A stretch of 64,000 nt of DNA from Pseudomonas viridiflava (GTDB lineage: Bacteria; Pseudomonadota; Gammaproteobacteria; Pseudomonadales; Pseudomonadaceae): NCBI RefSeq assembly GCF_900601905.1, contig NZ_UWFA01000505.1:124001-188000 (forward strand), written 5' to 3'. Under the pieces are notes generated by a model. It searched no databases, was not told where the DNA came from, and worked only from the letters and a program-made list of their open reading frames with translations. Position numbers and translations under genes: made by a program. This document shows positions 45,322 through 53,996 of this stretch, one piece after another (the first letter of the stretch is position 1; the number at the start of each line of letters is the position of its first letter).

Positions 45322-46093
45322 ATCCCTGACACCACCGCCCGGCGTATTGCTGGTATTGCACGACGTCGCCCCGCAGACTCTGCCGGACTATCAAAACTTC
45401 GTCGCGCAAGTAGACGCCCTGGGGCAGATTCCCATAACGTGGCTGGTCGTACCGAACTTCCACCGCTGTAACGACGTCGAAGACAACGCGCCATTTCAGC
45501 GCCATATGCAAGAGCGCCTCTGTCGTGGCGACGAATTGGCGCTGCATGGCTACTTCCATTGCGATGACGGGCCCAGGCCACGCACACCAAGGGATTACTT
45601 CATGCGCCGCGTTTACACGTGGGAAGGTGAGTTTTATTCACTGACCACCTCCCAGGCATTGACCCGACTGCACGCAGGCCTCGAGCTGTTTCGGCGGATG
45701 GCCTGGCCGCTCAAGGGTTTTGTAGCGCCTGCCTGGCTGATGAGCGAAGGCACTCGTCAGGCACTGCGCCAGTTACCCTTGACCTACACCAGTGACGCCC
45801 GGCGTCTGTATGAGCTTCCGGACTTTTCCCCCGTCGATGCGCCAGGCATTGTCTGGAGCGCGCGCAGCCCGTTGCGGCGCGGGGTATCTAAATGGCTAAG
45901 CGACTATCGCGAAGCTCGACTCCGTCACGCGCCGACGATCCGCCTCGGCCTGCACCCTGTGGATATGCGTCATGAATTCTCCCGCAACTACTGGCTTGAA
46001 ACCTTGCGTCGCCTGATGGAAAACGGCCGGGTGCCGATGACCAAATCCCAGTGGCTCGCCCACCAGAGCACTCTCGGGCGGACCCAGGCATGA
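45314..46093 (+). CDS. DUF2334 polysaccharide-deacetylase-like protein
   Basis: This 259-residue protein belongs to the carbohydrate esterase 4-like DUF2334 family. The NodB-type metal aspartate sits in LLVLHDVAPQTLPDY. The histidine motif appears as DELALHGYFHCDDGP. GFVAPAWLMSEGTRQAL and LGLHPVDMRHEFSRNYW carry the later conserved residues. No signal peptide is present, so it likely acts on a cytoplasmic sugar-lipid intermediate. It overlaps the glycosyltransferase upstream and the flippase-like gene downstream (ATGA), a sign of tight coupling. It probably removes an acetyl group from the sugar added by the partner enzyme. Confidence 0.8.
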   Translation: MPESLTPPPGVLLVLHDVAPQTLPDYQNFVAQVDALGQIPITWLVVPNFHRCNDVEDNAPFQRHMQERLCRGDELALHGYFHCDDGPRPRTPRDYFMRRVYTWEGEFYSLTTSQALTRLHAGLELFRRMAWPLKGFVAPAWLMSEGTRQALRQLPLTYTSDARRLYELPDFSPVDAPGIVWSARSPLRRGVSKWLSDYREARLRHAPTIRLGLHPVDMRHEFSRNYWLETLRRLMENGRVPMTKSQWLAHQSTLGRTQA

Positions 46094-47085
46094 AGCGCAT
46101 TGCCTGGCTGGCGGTGGGTTTACTGGCCGCCATATTGATCCCGTTGCTGTTGGGCGGCGGCGATATTTTCCAGCGCTTGCGCAGCTTCCCCTTCCCGCTG
46201 TTGATGGCGATGTTCGGCATGATCATCCTGTGCTGGGGTCTGAACACGTTGCGTATGCGGCTATTGCTCGGCGACAGCGCGCGGAACCTGAGCATCAAGC
46301 GAAGCCTGGGCCTGATCATGGCCAGCGAGTTCGCGTACTGCGCCACGCCCGGGGGAAGCGGTGGGCCGTTGACACTCATGGCCGTGCTTTCGCGCAACGG
46401 AGTGGGTGCGGCCAAGAGCAGCGCCGTGTTTGCCACCGACCAACTCAGCGACCTCCTGTTTTTCCTGTTGGCGCTGGTGGGCATCATGTTCTATGCGCTT
46501 TTCAACCACCTCAGTGAACGGATGGAATGGCTGCTGGGCTTCAGCGCGGTGCTCGTGGTCGGCAGCCTATTGCTGTTTGTCGGCTTCGCCCGCTTTCACC
46601 GCCAGGTCATCAAATTCAACGGCCGACTGCTCAAGCGATTCAACACCAAACGCCTCACCCGCCGCCGCTGGGCGCGCAAGCTGCTGCATTTTCGTGATGC
46701 GCTGGCGCAGACCTGGAAAATGCCTCGCCAGAGATTGCTCGCGGTCTTCATTCTGACCTGCGTGCACTGGGGGCTGCGTTACAGCATCCTGTATCTGGCG
46801 CTGCTCGGGCTCGGCGTGAATGTGCAATGGGCCTGGACGTTTCTGATCCAGATGCTGTCGCTGACGGCGGGGCAGTTCAGCTTGTTGCCAGGCGGCGCCG
46901 GGACTGCGGAGCTGACCTCGGCGGCTCTGTTGGCGCCCATGGTGGGCAAATCAACGGCGGCGGCAGCCATTCTGATCTGGCGTACGGTGACGTACTACTT
47001 CTACCTGGTGGTGGGCGGACCGATCTTCCTGCTGATGGTCGGGCGACCGCTGCTGAACCGGCTGATGCGCTTCAACCAGGCTTGA
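46090..47085 (+). CDS. Flippase-like membrane protein (LPG synthase TM / YbhN / AglD family)
   Basis: This 331-residue protein has about eight membrane segments. The family signatures are FAYCATPGGSGGPLTLMAVLSRNGVGAAKSSAVFATDQLSDLLFFLLAL in the middle and LTAGQFSLLPGGAGTAELTSAALLAPM near the C-terminus. This is the membrane half of MprF-like lysyl-phosphatidylglycerol synthases, seen alone in proteins thought to flip lipids or glycolipids. It is the third gene of the overlapping glycosyltransferase operon, so it may move the modified lipid across the inner membrane. No aminoacyl-transferase domain is present. Confidence 0.85.
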   Translation: MKRIAWLAVGLLAAILIPLLLGGGDIFQRLRSFPFPLLMAMFGMIILCWGLNTLRMRLLLGDSARNLSIKRSLGLIMASEFAYCATPGGSGGPLTLMAVLSRNGVGAAKSSAVFATDQLSDLLFFLLALVGIMFYALFNHLSERMEWLLGFSAVLVVGSLLLFVGFARFHRQVIKFNGRLLKRFNTKRLTRRRWARKLLHFRDALAQTWKMPRQRLLAVFILTCVHWGLRYSILYLALLGLGVNVQWAWTFLIQMLSLTAGQFSLLPGGAGTAELTSAALLAPMVGKSTAAAAILIWRTVTYYFYLVVGGPIFLLMVGRPLLNRLMRFNQA

Positions 47086-47086
47086 A

Positions 47087-47272
47087 TCAACTGTCTGGCT
47101 CGTTCGCATCGAGCGGGGTGTCCTGAAGCTGGGTCTTGCGCCAAAGCTCGGCTGCGCCGTCAAAATCAGCCCCGTCCTCAGGGCTCAGGGCATCCGGATC
47201 ATAACGACTGAGACAGCCCTCACCCAGCGTGGGTGGGGCTGTCGACGTGGCCTTGTCGAGTGGGTCGCTCAT
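47087..47272 (-). CDS. Small acidic hypothetical protein
   Basis: This 61-residue acidic protein (MSDPLDKATSTAPPTLGEGCLSRYDPDALSPEDGADFDGAAELWRKTQLQDTPLDANEPDS) has no known domain. GGAGGA lies seven bases before the ATG at 47272 but directly against the ATG at 47278, so the shorter form is preferred. The strong ribosome site supports a real gene. It ends one base from the flippase-like gene on the other strand. Confidence 0.6.
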   Translation of the reverse strand: MSDPLDKATSTAPPTLGEGCLSRYDPDALSPEDGADFDGAAELWRKTQLQDTPLDANEPDS

Positions 47273-47380
47273 TTGCATTCCTCCGACACAGCGTAATTAC
47301 ACGGCGGCCACACTATTCGTGGACCAAATTGATCCGGGAAGCGGTGTTTCATGCGATGAAAATGCAGTGAATGTACCGGC

Positions 47381-47407
47381 CTCTTCCCGGATGAATCCGG
47401 TCCCACG
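47381..47407. repeat. Single REP arm
   Basis: CTCTTCCCGGATGAATCCGGTCCCACG is one diverged REP unit without a clear partner, between the small acidic protein and purU. Confidence 0.55.
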
Positions 47408-47436
47408 CGTCCGTGTTGGTGCTCAATCAAACCTGC

Positions 47437-48288
47437 TTAGTCAAACACTACCGTCTTGTTGTCGTGGACCAGTACGCGATCTTCCAGGTGGTAGCGCAAA
47501 CCGCGGGCCAGCACCATCTTTTCGACGTCGCGACCGAAACGCACCATGTTCTCGATGCTGTCACTGTGGCTGACGCGAACAACATCCTGCTCGATGATCG
47601 GGCCGGCATCCAGTTCTTCGGTTACATAGTGGCAAGTTGCGCCGATCAATTTGACGCCACGCAACGATGCCTGGTGATAAGGCTTGGCACCGACAAATGA
47701 TGGCAAGAAGCTATGATGTATATTGATCACCTGATGTGCATAGTCGCGGCACAACTGAGGCGGCAGAATTTGCATGTAACGCGCCAGAACGATCACGTCG
47801 GCCTGATGTTCTGCAATCAGACGGGACACTTCGGCAAAGGCCGGTTCTTTGTCTGCCGGGTTAACCGGTACGTGGTAATAAGGAATGTTGTGCCATTCGA
47901 CCATGCTGCGCAGGTCCTGGTGGTTGGAAATCACGCAGGCGATTTCACAATCCAGTTCATCGCTGTGCCAGCGGTGCAGCAAATCGGCCAGACAATGGGA
48001 TTCGCGGCTCGCCATCAGCACCACGCGCTTCTTCTGAGCGGAATCCGTGATGCGCCAGTCCATGGAGAACTCTTCGGCAATTGGCGCAAACGCCTCGCGG
48101 AAAGCTTCCAGTTCGAACGGCAGCGTGTCGGCACGCATCTCGTGACGCATGAAGAACCAGCCACTGAGGTTATCGGAGTGGTGGCTCGCCTCGGTGATCC
48201 AGCCGTTGTAGGACGCCAGAAAGTTACTGACTTTGGCAACGATGCCAACACGGTCCGGACAAGAAATCACCAGACGAAAAGTGCGCAT
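47437..48288 (-). CDS. purU: Formyltetrahydrofolate deformylase PurU
   Basis: This 283-residue enzyme hydrolyses 10-formyl-tetrahydrofolate to formate and tetrahydrofolate, which balances one-carbon units. An N-terminal ACT domain (about 1-85, RLVISCPDRVGIVAKVSNFLASYNGWITEASHH) precedes the formyl-transferase fold. Catalytic residues are in VINIHHSFLPSFVGAKPYHQA (Asn/His) and ELDAGPIIEQDVVRVSH (Asp). The ATG at 48288 has GGAG upstream. Pseudomonas often carries several purU-like genes. It diverges from mvaT. Confidence 0.93.
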   Translation of the reverse strand: MRTFRLVISCPDRVGIVAKVSNFLASYNGWITEASHHSDNLSGWFFMRHEMRADTLPFELEAFREAFAPIAEEFSMDWRITDSAQKKRVVLMASRESHCLADLLHRWHSDELDCEIACVISNHQDLRSMVEWHNIPYYHVPVNPADKEPAFAEVSRLIAEHQADVIVLARYMQILPPQLCRDYAHQVINIHHSFLPSFVGAKPYHQASLRGVKLIGATCHYVTEELDAGPIIEQDVVRVSHSDSIENMVRFGRDVEKMVLARGLRYHLEDRVLVHDNKTVVFD

Positions 48289-48635
48289 TAGGGAAACTCC
48301 AGAACTTCGCAAAGGCCGCCATTCTAGCGGCTGCGCGACAAAACTGCAGTATTCCTGTCGATCTGATCGAGCCTTGCCGTTACCAGCGTCGATTGCGCCT
48401 GACACGCGTCGGCCTTGCCGACCTGCAGAGCCTGCAACGTACTTGCTGGCACGGCCTAATTAGCAGTTATCTTTTTCGCCGGGGTAACACCGGGCTAGTT
48501 TGTCACCGGTGTAGGACACGCCGTATATTGCTAAATAATTCAAATAAAACTTTTCTTTAATGTTTACTTGCTCAATGCGCATGACTATTATTGCGTCACT
48601 GTCTACCTGTCACCCTCTCCACATAGGTGTACCTC
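48289..48635. other. AT-rich divergent region upstream of mvaT
   Basis: These 347 bases between purU and mvaT become strongly AT-rich from about 48520 to 48600 (TATATTGCTAAATAATTC and TTTTCTTTAATGTTTACTTG). That is the sort of DNA MvaT itself prefers, so autoregulation is plausible. No separate gene is supported. Confidence 0.55.
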
Positions 48636-49016
48636 ATGTCGCTGATCAACGAATACCGCGCTACAGAAGAAGCCATCAAAGAACTGCAAGCCCGTTTGAA
48701 GAACCTGTCCCAAGACGACAAACTGCAAACCGAGCTGGAATTCGAAGGCAAACTGCGCACCCTGATGGGCGAATATCAAAAGTCGCTGCGTGACATCATC
48801 GCGCTGCTCGACCCAGACGCTAAAGTTGGCAAGACCGCACGCGGCGCAGCAGTGAAAACTACTGGCACCAAGCGTGCACGCAAGGTCAAGCAATATAAAA
48901 ACCCGCACAACGGCGAAGTCATCGAAACCAAAGGTGGCAACCACAAGACTCTGAAAGAGTGGAAAGCCAAGTGGGGCGGTGATGAAGTTGAAGGCTGGGC
49001 AACCCTGCTGGGCTAA
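48636..49016 (+). CDS. mvaT: H-NS-family xenogeneic silencer MvaT
   Basis: This 126-residue nucleoid protein silences AT-rich, often foreign, genes in Pseudomonas. The N-terminal oligomerisation coiled coil is MSLINEYRATEEAIKELQARLKNLSQDDKLQTELEFEGKLRTLM. A basic linker (KRARKVKQYKNPHNGEVIETKGGNHKTLKEW) leads into the C-terminal DNA-binding AT-pincer domain with KGGNHKTLKEWKAKWG. I recall the P. aeruginosa MvaT sequence to be very similar over the whole length. The ATG at 48636 fits that protein; the upstream GTG would add only three residues. Confidence 0.95.
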   Translation: MSLINEYRATEEAIKELQARLKNLSQDDKLQTELEFEGKLRTLMGEYQKSLRDIIALLDPDAKVGKTARGAAVKTTGTKRARKVKQYKNPHNGEVIETKGGNHKTLKEWKAKWGGDEVEGWATLLG

Positions 49017-49053
49017 TCCCTGCGGCGGTTCTCGCTTCACCTGCAACACCAGA

Positions 49054-49076
49054 AACGCCAGCTTGCTGGCGTTTTT
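49054..49076 (+). terminator. Intrinsic terminator after mvaT
   Basis: AACGCCAGC TTG CTGGCGTTTTTT is a compact stem-loop with a six-T tail about 37 bases after the mvaT stop. Confidence 0.9.
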
Positions 49077-49123
49077 TATTGGCTTTTTTTCAATGCCTGC
49101 GGCTAAACCCGGCTCAGACGGCA

Positions 49124-50554
49124 TCAAAGTCCCAGACGTTGACGCAACTGTTCGATATGGCCCTGCCACTGCGCCAATACGTTGAGCTGCTCAGGTGTGG
49201 CACTGATCGATAGTTCCACCAGCGACCGACTGAAACTCTGCAGCGTATTGGGGGCGCCCCATTGAGCGTCAGTCAGACGGTTCTGGCAAAAACTGCGCCA
49301 GCGCTGTTGTTCTTCTGGACTCAGGGTTTCAGCAAAGTTTCGTGCCCGATAACGGAACAATAACTCCGGCAACCGTGCGTCATCAAAAGGCCATGTAGTA
49401 TTGGCCAGTTGTTCAGGCTCGGCAGAACGTACTTGTTCACACAGCCTGCGGTCGCGATCACCGATAAATCCGTCATACAACTGCTGCTCGGGATCTTCAT
49501 TGGCGCCAAACTCATCGGGCGCATAAATGGTGTTGAGCTTTTCTTGCCAGATAGCCTGCCCTTCTCGCAATTGGCTGGCCCGTTGCTCGAACACGCCCAT
49601 GTCCAGCTCCAGGCGTTGTTGGTCTTCGCTGCGCAATACCTTCAATGGCGCCACCACCGGGCACCGATTTATATGCAAAAGTTTTAGCGGCACCGGCAGT
49701 TCGCCTTCGGCCAAGTCGTCACGGCGGGTATATAACCGGCGACGCAAAGTTTCCGGATCCTCATCCAGCAACGGCAGGTGATCCTGATGTAAGTCACAGA
49801 CGATCAGCGCATTACGATTCTGCGGATGCCAGGCCAGCGGCAGCACCACCCCTACATAATGCCGGGCCGCCGAGAAACGCCCGGAGATATGCACCAGAGG
49901 CTGCATCAGCTCTATCTGTTGCTGGACTTTCTGCTTGCTGCGCAACTGGAACAGATAATCGTAGAGCCTGGGCTGTTTCTCGCGGATCAGGCGCGCCAGG
50001 GCGATGGTTGCGCGCACATCGGAGAGTGCGTCGTGGGCCTGGCCATGATCGATGCCATTAGCGGCAGTCAGGCGCTCCAGCTTGAGAGTGACTCGCCCAT
50101 CTTCTTCAGGCCAGACGATGCCGTCCGGACGCAAGGCATAGGCGGCTCGGACCACGTCTATCAAGTCCCAGCGGCTGTTGCCGCCCTGCCACTCACGTGC
50201 ATAAGGGTCGAAAAAGTTTCGGTAGAGGCTGTAACGCGTCATCTCGTCATCGAAGCGCAGCGTGTTGTAACCCGCTCCGCAGGTACCCGGCGCCGCCAGT
50301 TCGGCGTGCACCCGGGTCATGAAATCGGCCTCGCACAGGCCCTGCTCGGCAAGGCGCGACGGCGTGATTCCGGTAATCATGCAAGCTGCCGGGTGCGGCA
50401 GGATGTCGTCGCTGGGCTGACAGTAGATATTGACCGGCGCGCCAATCTCGTTGAGTTCTGCGTCGGTACGGATCCCGGCCATCTGCAAGGCGCGGTCATT
50501 GCGGGGGTTGATCCCGGTGGTTTCGTAGTCGTACCAGAAAATGGTGGAAGTCAC
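49124..50554 (-). CDS. sbcB: Exodeoxyribonuclease I (SbcB)
   Basis: This 476-residue DnaQ-fold 3'-5' exonuclease degrades single-stranded DNA in recombination and mismatch repair. The exonuclease motifs are FWYDYETTGINPRNDRALQMAGIRTD (Asp9, Glu11), AGYNTLRFDDEMTRYSLYRNF and GQAHDALSDVRATIALARLI. The SH3-like and helical C-terminal domains follow. The length matches E. coli ExoI (475). It is monocistronic and diverges from the MoxR operon. Confidence 0.95.
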   Translation of the reverse strand: MTSTIFWYDYETTGINPRNDRALQMAGIRTDAELNEIGAPVNIYCQPSDDILPHPAACMITGITPSRLAEQGLCEADFMTRVHAELAAPGTCGAGYNTLRFDDEMTRYSLYRNFFDPYAREWQGGNSRWDLIDVVRAAYALRPDGIVWPEEDGRVTLKLERLTAANGIDHGQAHDALSDVRATIALARLIREKQPRLYDYLFQLRSKQKVQQQIELMQPLVHISGRFSAARHYVGVVLPLAWHPQNRNALIVCDLHQDHLPLLDEDPETLRRRLYTRRDDLAEGELPVPLKLLHINRCPVVAPLKVLRSEDQQRLELDMGVFEQRASQLREGQAIWQEKLNTIYAPDEFGANEDPEQQLYDGFIGDRDRRLCEQVRSAEPEQLANTTWPFDDARLPELLFRYRARNFAETLSPEEQQRWRSFCQNRLTDAQWGAPNTLQSFSRSLVELSISATPEQLNVLAQWQGHIEQLRQRLGL

Positions 50555-50734
50555 GGGCGGATCCTGAACAGAAGACCGGCAAAGTGTAGGGCTTGAAGGC
50601 GCTAAAACGCGAGTTAGTCATATTCTGTCGTCAAATCGAAAAGTTTCTTACAACTCGCGCTGTAACAGTCCGGTTGCTTAGCATGCGGGGGGTGGCTAGC
50701 ATCAGGCTTTGCTTTCAGGCGCTCGCCCCAGACA

Positions 50735-51457
50735 ATGCCATCCCACGCCCCCATCAGGAACGTAACCGCGCCCGCGCCGCTGGACACCCGCAGCCGCATC
50801 GAAACCCCGGAAGGCATCGACCTGCTCCTGCGCCCGGCAGGCCTGCTCCCCCGCGCACTTGCGTTTGCCATCGATTTCGGTTTTCGCGCCCTGATCATGG
50901 GCGCGCTGTACCTGCTCTTCAGCCTGTTCGAGTCCTTTGGGGCTGGCCTGACCGCACTCGGCCTGTTCCTCGTCACCTGGTGGTACACGGTGTTGTTCGA
51001 GGTATTGAATCAGGGCCGCACACCCGGCAAACAGATCATCGGCCTGCGGGTCATTCATGATGACGGAACCCCCATCGGCTGGACCGCCTCGCTGATTCGC
51101 AATCTACTGCGCTTTGTCGACATGATGCCGTTCGGCTACAGCCTTGGCGCCATCAGCTGCCTGCAGCATCCAGCCTTCAAGCGCCTGGGAGATCTGGCCG
51201 CTGGCACCCTTGTGGTGTATCGCGAGCCCCCCACTGCGCGCCCGGTCCTGCCCGAAGCGGAGTCGGCGGTGGCGCCGTTCACCCTGAGCCTTGAAGAACA
51301 ACGCGCCGTGCTGGGTTTTGCCGAACGCCAGAGCCAGCTTTCATCCGAGCGCACGCTGGAGCTGGCATCGATTCTCGCCGAGCCGCTGCACGTGCGGCCC
51401 GATCAGGCGGTCGCCAAGCTCAACGGCGTGGCTCGCGGCCTACTGGGTTCATCATGA
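50735..51457 (+). CDS. RDD-family membrane protein (MoxR operon)
   Basis: This 240-residue protein carries an RDD domain. The Arg/Asp pattern lies around LLPRALAFAIDFGFRALIMGALYLLFSLFE and QGRTPGKQIIGLRVIHDDG, then RNLLRFVDMMPFGYSLGAISCLQHPAFKRLGDLAAGTLVVYR. It has three or four membrane segments and a cytoplasmic C-terminal helix region. RDD proteins are poorly understood; some transport ions or compatible solutes. It opens a six-gene operon with SpoIIM, DUF4129, DUF4350, MoxR and DUF58 proteins, and its stop overlaps the next start (ATGA). Confidence 0.88.
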   Translation: MPSHAPIRNVTAPAPLDTRSRIETPEGIDLLLRPAGLLPRALAFAIDFGFRALIMGALYLLFSLFESFGAGLTALGLFLVTWWYTVLFEVLNQGRTPGKQIIGLRVIHDDGTPIGWTASLIRNLLRFVDMMPFGYSLGAISCLQHPAFKRLGDLAAGTLVVYREPPTARPVLPEAESAVAPFTLSLEEQRAVLGFAERQSQLSSERTLELASILAEPLHVRPDQAVAKLNGVARGLLGSS

Positions 51458-52431
51458 AGCAAGCGCTTTTTGAAGCTCGTCATCACGCTCACTGGCAACG
51501 GTTCAGCGAGTCCCTGGATACCCTTGAGCGAAGCCAACCACTCAAGGCTTCAAGTGAAACGTTCACCCGCGACTATCGGCGCATCTGCAATCAGCTCGCA
51601 CTGGCCCGGGAGCGCGGCTACAGCAGTCATCTGGTCGACCCGCTGCAGCAACTGGCAATGCGTGGCCACCAACAGCTGTACCGCCATCGCAGCCCGATCG
51701 GGGCGCAATTGCTCGGTTTCGTGCTGGCCGGCTTTCCACGTCTGGTGCGCGCTGAATGGCGTCTGGTGGCGATCGCCAGCCTGATGTTCTTTGGCAGCCT
51801 GCTGATCATGGCCGGGCTGATTCAGGGTTTTCCCGACCTGGTGTACAGCGTTCTCGACCCCCAGCAGGTGGCAGAGATGGAGAGCATGTACGACCCACAG
51901 GCACGACGCATCGGCCAGACTGCAGAGCGTGCTGCGGGCGACGACTGGATGATGTTCGGCTACTACATCATGCATAACGTCGGGATTGCCTTTCAAACCT
52001 ACGCAACCGGTTTGCTGTTTGGTCTGGGCAGCCTGTTCTTCCTGTTCTTCAACGGATTGATGATCGGCGCAGTGGCCGGGCATCTGACCAGCATCGGCTA
52101 TGGCCAGACATTCTGGTCATTCGTGATCGGCCATGGCGCTTTCGAACTCACGGCCATTGCCCTGGCGGGCGCTGCAGGGCTGAAGCTTGGCTGGGCATTA
52201 TTGGCACCCGGGCAGTTATCCCGAAGTCAGGCCCTGCGTCAGGCGGCAAAGACCAGCGTGCAACTGATTTACGGCGTCATGCTGTTGCTATTGATTGCAG
52301 CGTTCATAGAAGCTTACTGGTCGTCCCTGCGCTGGCCGCAGCCCGCCGTGAAATACACAGTGGGTGTGGCGCTCTGGGCGCTGGTCATCGCGTACCTGGT
52401 GTTCGCCGGAAGGAAGCCAGCATGCGCCTGA
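51454..52431 (+). CDS. SpoIIM-family membrane protein (MoxR operon)
   Basis: This 325-residue protein belongs to the stage II sporulation protein M family, found widely outside spore formers. A soluble N-terminal helical part (MKQALFEARHHAHWQRFSESLDTLERSQ...) is followed by five or six membrane segments. Characteristic stretches are YYIMHNVGIAFQTYATGLLFGLGSLFFLFFNGLMIGAVAGHL and FVIGHGAFELTAIALAGAAGLKLGWALL. It overlaps both neighbours. In non-sporulating bacteria it nearly always accompanies RDD and MoxR genes; its role is unknown. Confidence 0.9.
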   Translation: MKQALFEARHHAHWQRFSESLDTLERSQPLKASSETFTRDYRRICNQLALARERGYSSHLVDPLQQLAMRGHQQLYRHRSPIGAQLLGFVLAGFPRLVRAEWRLVAIASLMFFGSLLIMAGLIQGFPDLVYSVLDPQQVAEMESMYDPQARRIGQTAERAAGDDWMMFGYYIMHNVGIAFQTYATGLLFGLGSLFFLFFNGLMIGAVAGHLTSIGYGQTFWSFVIGHGAFELTAIALAGAAGLKLGWALLAPGQLSRSQALRQAAKTSVQLIYGVMLLLLIAAFIEAYWSSLRWPQPAVKYTVGVALWALVIAYLVFAGRKPACA

Positions 52432-53996
52432 CTGACTCCAGCGTTGCCATCCATCCGCGCAGTCCCTGGGAAGCGGTTGACCTGGGCGTGCTGCTGGCCC
52501 GGCAACATCGTGGGTTGCTGATGGGCAGCTGGGCGATTGTCACCTTGCCGATCTTCCTCCTGCTCAGCCTGAGCCTCTGGGATTACCCGACCCTGGCGCT
52601 CCTGTTGTTCTGGTGGCTCAAACCGGCCTATGAGCGCCTGCCGCTGATCATTCTTTCCACGGCGCTGTTCGGCTCCCCGCCTGCATTGAAAGCAGCCCTG
52701 GGCATCTGGTTGCGTACCCTATGGCCCAACCTGCTGGCGAGTCTGACCTGGCGGCGCTTGAGCGTGAGCCGCAGTTTCGTGCTGCCAGTGCTGCAACTGG
52801 AAAAACTGACCGGGGCCGAGCTTGGCCAGCGCATCGCGGTGCTGAGCCGCAACGACATACGCGCCGCCCGCCTTCTGACGCTGGTCGGCAGCGCCCTGGA
52901 GTTTGCGCTGTGGATCGGTCTGCTGGTGCTGTTCTACATGTTGATCCCGCAACAGCTGGCCACGGACTGGAACGAGCTGACCCTGTTCGGGCTCGATGAG
53001 AACCTGAACTGGCTGGAGCACCTGACCAACCTCGGTTACGCCCTGGTGCTGGTGATGTGGGGACCGATTTATGTGTCATGCGGTTTTACGTTGTACATCA
53101 ACCGCCGCACAACGCTGGAAGCCTGGGACATCGAGCTGGTGCTGCGGCGCTTGCGCCAGAAGCTGACAGGCAGCGCTTATGTGCTGATGATCGGTTTCGG
53201 CCTGAGCCTGACCCTGGCCGCACCGCCCGTGTCGGCCGCCGACCATAACTTCAGTTGCCCGATTCCGGCTTCCTCCAGCAAAGCCGAGGCAGGTCCGGAC
53301 AGTCCACGCCTGACTCATCAATCTCTGACCAGCGAAGCTGCGCGCCAGGGCACCAAGACCCTGCTCCAGCAACCCCCCTTCAAGAATCCGCAAACAGTCT
53401 CCGGCTGGCGCCTGATCGACCAACAAGCGGGCCAGGATGCCAAGGCCAGAAGCCCGTCAAGCGCCTGGGTCAAATGGCTGAACGGGTTTGTTCAGCTGGC
53501 AGGCTTTCTGGCCCAGGCATTCAAAATACTGCTGTGGGCCGTGGCTGTGACGCTGATCTGCCTGTTGATCTGGCGATACAGGGCGTGGTTCAGCGCCTTC
53601 GTCAGCCGCAGCGATGCCGCCAGGCCCGAGGTTCGCCAGCAGCCCGAGCAATTGTTCGGCTTGCAGATAACAGCACAAAGCCTGCCGACCGACGTCGCTG
53701 GCAGCGCTGAACAGCTGTGGGCAAATCGGCCGCGCGAAGCGCTGGGTCTGCTTTACCGGGCACTGCTCAGCCGACTGGTCAGCGACTATCAATTGCCGCT
53801 GAAAAGCGCCGATACCGAAGGCCAGGTACTGGAGCGGATCGCGCACCTCAAACACCCTCATTTGCACGCATTCAGCCTGAGCCTGACGACCCAGTGGCAG
53901 AACATGGCCTACGGTCATCAACTGCCACCGGCCCATGTGCGGGATGACCTGTGCGAAGGCTGGCGACAGTTGTTCGACGGGAAGCCCCGCCCATGA
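52422..53996 (+). CDS. DUF4129-domain membrane protein (MoxR operon)
   Basis: This 524-residue protein has an N-terminal membrane region with several helices (about 30-270). A periplasmic segment follows at about 275-360, then one further membrane segment (FLAQAFKILLWAVAVTLICLLIWRY). The C-terminal cytoplasmic DUF4129 domain carries the pattern EQLWANRPREALGLLYRALLSRLVSDYQLPLKSADTEGQVLERI. DUF4129 domains occur in transglutaminase-like and MoxR-linked operons. It overlaps SpoIIM by ten bases and the DUF4350 gene by four. No enzymatic residues are recognisable. Confidence 0.85.
   Translation: MRLTDSSVAIHPRSPWEAVDLGVLLARQHRGLLMGSWAIVTLPIFLLLSLSLWDYPTLALLLFWWLKPAYERLPLIILSTALFGSPPALKAALGIWLRTLWPNLLASLTWRRLSVSRSFVLPVLQLEKLTGAELGQRIAVLSRNDIRAARLLTLVGSALEFALWIGLLVLFYMLIPQQLATDWNELTLFGLDENLNWLEHLTNLGYALVLVMWGPIYVSCGFTLYINRRTTLEAWDIELVLRRLRQKLTGSAYVLMIGFGLSLTLAAPPVSAADHNFSCPIPASSSKAEAGPDSPRLTHQSLTSEAARQGTKTLLQQPPFKNPQTVSGWRLIDQQAGQDAKARSPSSAWVKWLNGFVQLAGFLAQAFKILLWAVAVTLICLLIWRYRAWFSAFVSRSDAARPEVRQQPEQLFGLQITAQSLPTDVAGSAEQLWANRPREALGLLYRALLSRLVSDYQLPLKSADTEGQVLERIAHLKHPHLHAFSLSLTTQWQNMAYGHQLPPAHVRDDLCEGWRQLFDGKPRP

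Noticed and set aside
47087-47407. Possible tRNA-like or riboswitch structure before purU
   Set aside because: I found only a small acidic protein gene and a single REP arm. No glycine-riboswitch or tRNA features were visible.
53951-53992. N-terminal extension of the DUF4350 protein
   Set aside because: The ATG at 53993 forms the usual ATGA overlap with the previous stop and leads directly into the membrane segment. The extension adds only basic residues.
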